Positions 23,744 to 25,594 of a DNA stretch of 25,594 bases are shown one piece after another. This DNA comes from an uncultured Mucilaginibacter sp. (lineage in GTDB: Bacteria > Bacteroidota > Bacteroidia > Sphingobacteriales > Sphingobacteriaceae). Position 1 is the stretch's first letter. Each line of letters opens with the position of its first letter. Both the position numbers and the translations under genes were made by a program. The notes under the pieces are model-generated. The model saw nothing but the letters and a program-made list of their open reading frames with translations. It was not told where the DNA came from and did not search any database. The stretch lies in the NCBI RefSeq assembly GCF_946481715.1, contig NZ_CAMLOV010000069.1:1-25594 (forward strand), written 5' to 3'.

Positions 23744-24433
23744 TTAATAAAGTGCTTTATCCACTTTACGCAATTCTTCTGATATCAACACCTTTATCTC
23801 GTCGTTCAGTTTCATCACATCAGCGCGCGAGCTGCCCGAATAGTAACCCCTGATGCGCTTTTCGGCATCAACCAGTATCAGCTTGTCATCTACTACAAAG
23901 TTACCTTCACCGGCTTTGGCTGCGTTCACCAGCATGCCATTGTGTGCCAGGTTGTATATCGTGGTAGTATCTCCGGTTAAAAAAAGCCACTTGTTACTTG
24001 GCTTGAATTGAGCAGCGTATTTTTTTAAAACGGGCTGGGTATCAAATTCCGGGTCTACTGTGATGGATGCAAATTGCACCATTTTGTTTTTGCGGTAGTT
24101 TATATCCAGGCTATCCATAAAACCGTTTACTGTATTACAAACGGATGGGCAACGGGTGTAAAAAAAAGCTGCAACAAATATTTTTTTATCGAATGTTTTA
24201 AACGACACCGGATTGCCATTCTGATCGGTGAGCTTAAAGGTATCCAGCTTGTGGTAAATAGTATCGGGGATAAACTTACCGTGAAACTTATGGCCGGTTT
24301 TAGCTACGGTTTTGCTGCCGTAAAAAGGGAGTGGCTTGTATCTATTTTTTCCTTTCGCGGTTAGCAAATAATATAAAAATCCCGGTAATGCTAATATCAT
24401 TACCAGGATCACTATCTTTTTAAGAATGCGCAT
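23744..24433 (-). CDS. SCO1/SenC-family protein lacking the usual copper-ligand His
   Basis: This 229-residue protein has an N-terminal membrane anchor of about 7-24 and a thioredoxin-fold domain. The SCO CxxxC motif is present as CPSVC at 95-99, although the usual Pro after the second Cys is Asn. SITVDPEFD at 123-131 and RIRGYYSG near 193-200 are also family landmarks. The conserved His of the VDH motif, a copper ligand in SCO1, is Asp here (VDD at 181-183). SCO proteins deliver copper to the CuA site of oxidase subunit II or keep its cysteines reduced; the change argues for the thiol role or altered binding. The start overlaps the subunit IV stop by 1 bp (TAATG). Confidence 0.85.
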   Translation of the reverse strand: MRILKKIVILVMILALPGFLYYLLTAKGKNRYKPLPFYGSKTVAKTGHKFHGKFIPDTIYHKLDTFKLTDQNGNPVSFKTFDKKIFVAAFFYTRCPSVCNTVNGFMDSLDINYRKNKMVQFASITVDPEFDTQPVLKKYAAQFKPSNKWLFLTGDTTTIYNLAHNGMLVNAAKAGEGNFVVDDKLILVDAEKRIRGYYSGSSRADVMKLNDEIKVLISEELRKVDKALY

Positions 24434-24783
24434 TACAGCTTTGGACGCAAGTCTACCCAGTAGTGGCTTTCGTTAGCAAGTACCAGTATTAACCCTATAA
24501 TAAAAAGGATAGGCACTATAATAGCCAGGGCTAACCCGATTTTCTCGAACTTAAGGTGCATAAAATATGCAACAATATAAAAGGCCTTAAGTAAGGTTAG
24601 TACAATATATATTGGGTTTGCCCAGTGAATAGGAATTTTGCCGGTGGGAACTAACCATAGGGCTATGATAAACTCAATTACCGTAATACCCAATAGTACC
24701 ATAAATATCTGGACTATCTTTTTCTTGGTCATTCCTTCGTGCTCGCCGTGCTCTGCGTGAGCGCCTGTTGTTTCTGATGACAT
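24433..24783 (-). CDS. Cytochrome c oxidase subunit IV family protein
   Basis: This 116-residue protein has a His/Glu-rich N-terminus (about 1-20) and three hydrophobic helices at about 27-46, 57-75 and 82-103. The pattern VIEFIIALW, then LLKAFYIVAYFMHLKFE, is that of prokaryotic COX4-like subunits. It would be a small membrane subunit of the oxidase complex. It sits 20 bp after the subunit III gene and runs directly into the SCO gene. Confidence 0.85.
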   Translation of the reverse strand: MSSETTGAHAEHGEHEGMTKKKIVQIFMVLLGITVIEFIIALWLVPTGKIPIHWANPIYIVLTLLKAFYIVAYFMHLKFEKIGLALAIIVPILFIIGLILVLANESHYWVDLRPKL

Positions 24784-24803
24784 ATATTTGATCAGTTAAA
24801 TTT

Positions 24804-25526
24804 TTATACTAAATAGAAGAAGGTAAATACAAACACCCATACAAGGTCTACAAAGTGCCAGTAAAGGCCTACTTTTTCAACCATTAAATAGCTGCCGCGT
24901 TTGGCATAAGTACCAGCCAGTACGTTTATAGTAATAATGATATTGATAACAACACCGCTAAATACGTGGAAACCATGGAAGCCTGTGATGGTGAAAAACA
25001 AGTTTGCAAATTGCTGCGCATAAGTGCCATAAGTAGCTTCGGTGCCGCCTTTAAACAGCGTTTTCAATTCTTCGGCATTAGGGATGCTTCCCCACCAAAA
25101 ACCTTCATGGTGCAAGTGTGTCCACTCTAAGGCCTGGCAACCTAAAAAGGTAAAACCGCCAATGATGGTTGCTACCATCCACCAAAGTACTTCTTTTTTT
25201 GCCATACGATGGCCCGCCTCAACAGCCAGTACCATAGTTACCGAGCTAAGGATAAGAATAAATGTCATTAACCCCACAAATACAAGTGGTGCGCCGTGTT
25301 CTATACTTGTTAAGGGTACCGATTGGAAAACCAGATCGGGGGCTGGCCAGCTTGCAGCACTAAAACGCAAAGCGCCGTAAGAAATTAATAAGGATGAAAA
25401 AGTAAAGGCATCCGACAAGAGGAAAAACCACATCATCATTTTACCATACTCCACATCGAACGGTGATTTACCGCCCGCCCATGGCGTGGTTTTTACTTCA
25501 TCAATAGGTGATACTTGTGCACTCAT
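24804..25526 (-). CDS. Cytochrome c oxidase subunit III (CtaE/CoxC family)
   Basis: This 240-residue protein has several transmembrane helices. Landmarks of the family are GCQALEWTHL in the middle (the Gln, Glu and Trp of the helix III region), ITGFHGFHVFSGV, and the end YWHFVDLVWVFVFTFFYLV. Subunit III stabilises the catalytic subunit I of haem-copper oxidases in the inner membrane. It follows a second subunit III gene by 7 bp, so two paralogs are encoded in tandem. Confidence 0.9.
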   Translation of the reverse strand: MSAQVSPIDEVKTTPWAGGKSPFDVEYGKMMMWFFLLSDAFTFSSLLISYGALRFSAASWPAPDLVFQSVPLTSIEHGAPLVFVGLMTFILILSSVTMVLAVEAGHRMAKKEVLWWMVATIIGGFTFLGCQALEWTHLHHEGFWWGSIPNAEELKTLFKGGTEATYGTYAQQFANLFFTITGFHGFHVFSGVVINIIITINVLAGTYAKRGSYLMVEKVGLYWHFVDLVWVFVFTFFYLV

Positions 25527-25533
25527 GTGTTTG

Positions 25534-25594
25534 TTAATATTGGTTCAAAAGTAAAAAAACATACAGATAAATCCATATAATATCGACAAAATGC
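25534..25594 (-). CDS. C-terminal end of a second cytochrome oxidase subunit III (partial)
   Basis: This short minus-strand frame enters from the right edge and ends in TAA at 25534-25536. It encodes HFVDIIWIYLYVFLLLNQY, which matches the last helix of subunit III proteins and lines up with HFVDLVWVFVFTFFYLV at the end of the neighbouring subunit III. The rest lies outside the window. Only 19 complete codons are visible, but the motif is specific and the 7-bp spacing fits one operon. Confidence 0.75.
   Translation of the reverse strand, partial: HFVDIIWIYLYVFLLLNQY

Noticed and set aside
23659..23853. A 64-residue plus-strand frame over the T-tracts and SCO gene end
   Set aside because: It overlaps the SCO coding region and its first half is made of the repeat tract.

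Overview
The window looks like chromosomal DNA of a Bacteroidota bacterium, most likely Sphingobacteriaceae (Mucilaginibacter/Pedobacter-like). This rests on the c-type cytochrome oxidase gene order at the right end (subunit III, subunit III, subunit IV, SCO, DUF420), moderate GC, mostly weak Shine-Dalgarno sequences and the protein families present. It is an inference from family knowledge; no database was searched.

Layout. (1) 1-7463, plus strand: an exopolysaccharide/O-antigen-type locus. It holds the tail of a probable flippase, a polymerase-like membrane protein, three glycosyltransferases (GT2, GT4, DUF1972-type), an O-antigen ligase/Wzy-type protein and, after a 113-bp gap, a pol-beta-type nucleotidyltransferase. 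(2) 13049 back to 7464, minus strand: a tight five-gene unit transcribed as B12-type radical SAM protein, methyltransferase, radical SAM/SPASM protein, B12-type radical SAM protein, methyltransferase. (3) 13287-18255, plus strand, divergent from (2): methyltransferase, metal-dependent amidohydrolase, polysaccharide deacetylase, GNAT-like acyltransferase, GT4. (4) 20991 back to 18243, minus strand: an MsbA-type ABC exporter and a GT4. (5) 25594 back to 21085, minus strand: cytochrome oxidase subunits and assembly factors, then a small CxxC membrane protein, a DUF2461 protein and an OmpA-type lipoprotein, closed by a good intrinsic terminator.

How the genes may work together. Units 1 to 4 together look like one surface-glycan locus. 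It has glycosyltransferases and polymerases to build a chain, export proteins (flippase, ABC exporter), and an unusually rich modification set (three radical SAM enzymes, three methyltransferases, an amidohydrolase, a deacetylase, an acyltransferase and a nucleotidyltransferase). The chemistry of that set cannot be read from the sequence and is the most interesting unknown here. Unit 5 is respiratory and cell-envelope housekeeping.

No stretch above 300 bp lacks a gene. The two largest gaps are 13050-13286, which holds two diverged palindromic repeats between the divergent units, and 23506-23743, which holds a 10-bp-period GTAC array and phased A/T tracts. No tRNA, rRNA, CRISPR array or insertion sequence was seen, and no convincing Bacteroidota promoter (TAnnTTTG type) was found in the gaps read for it.
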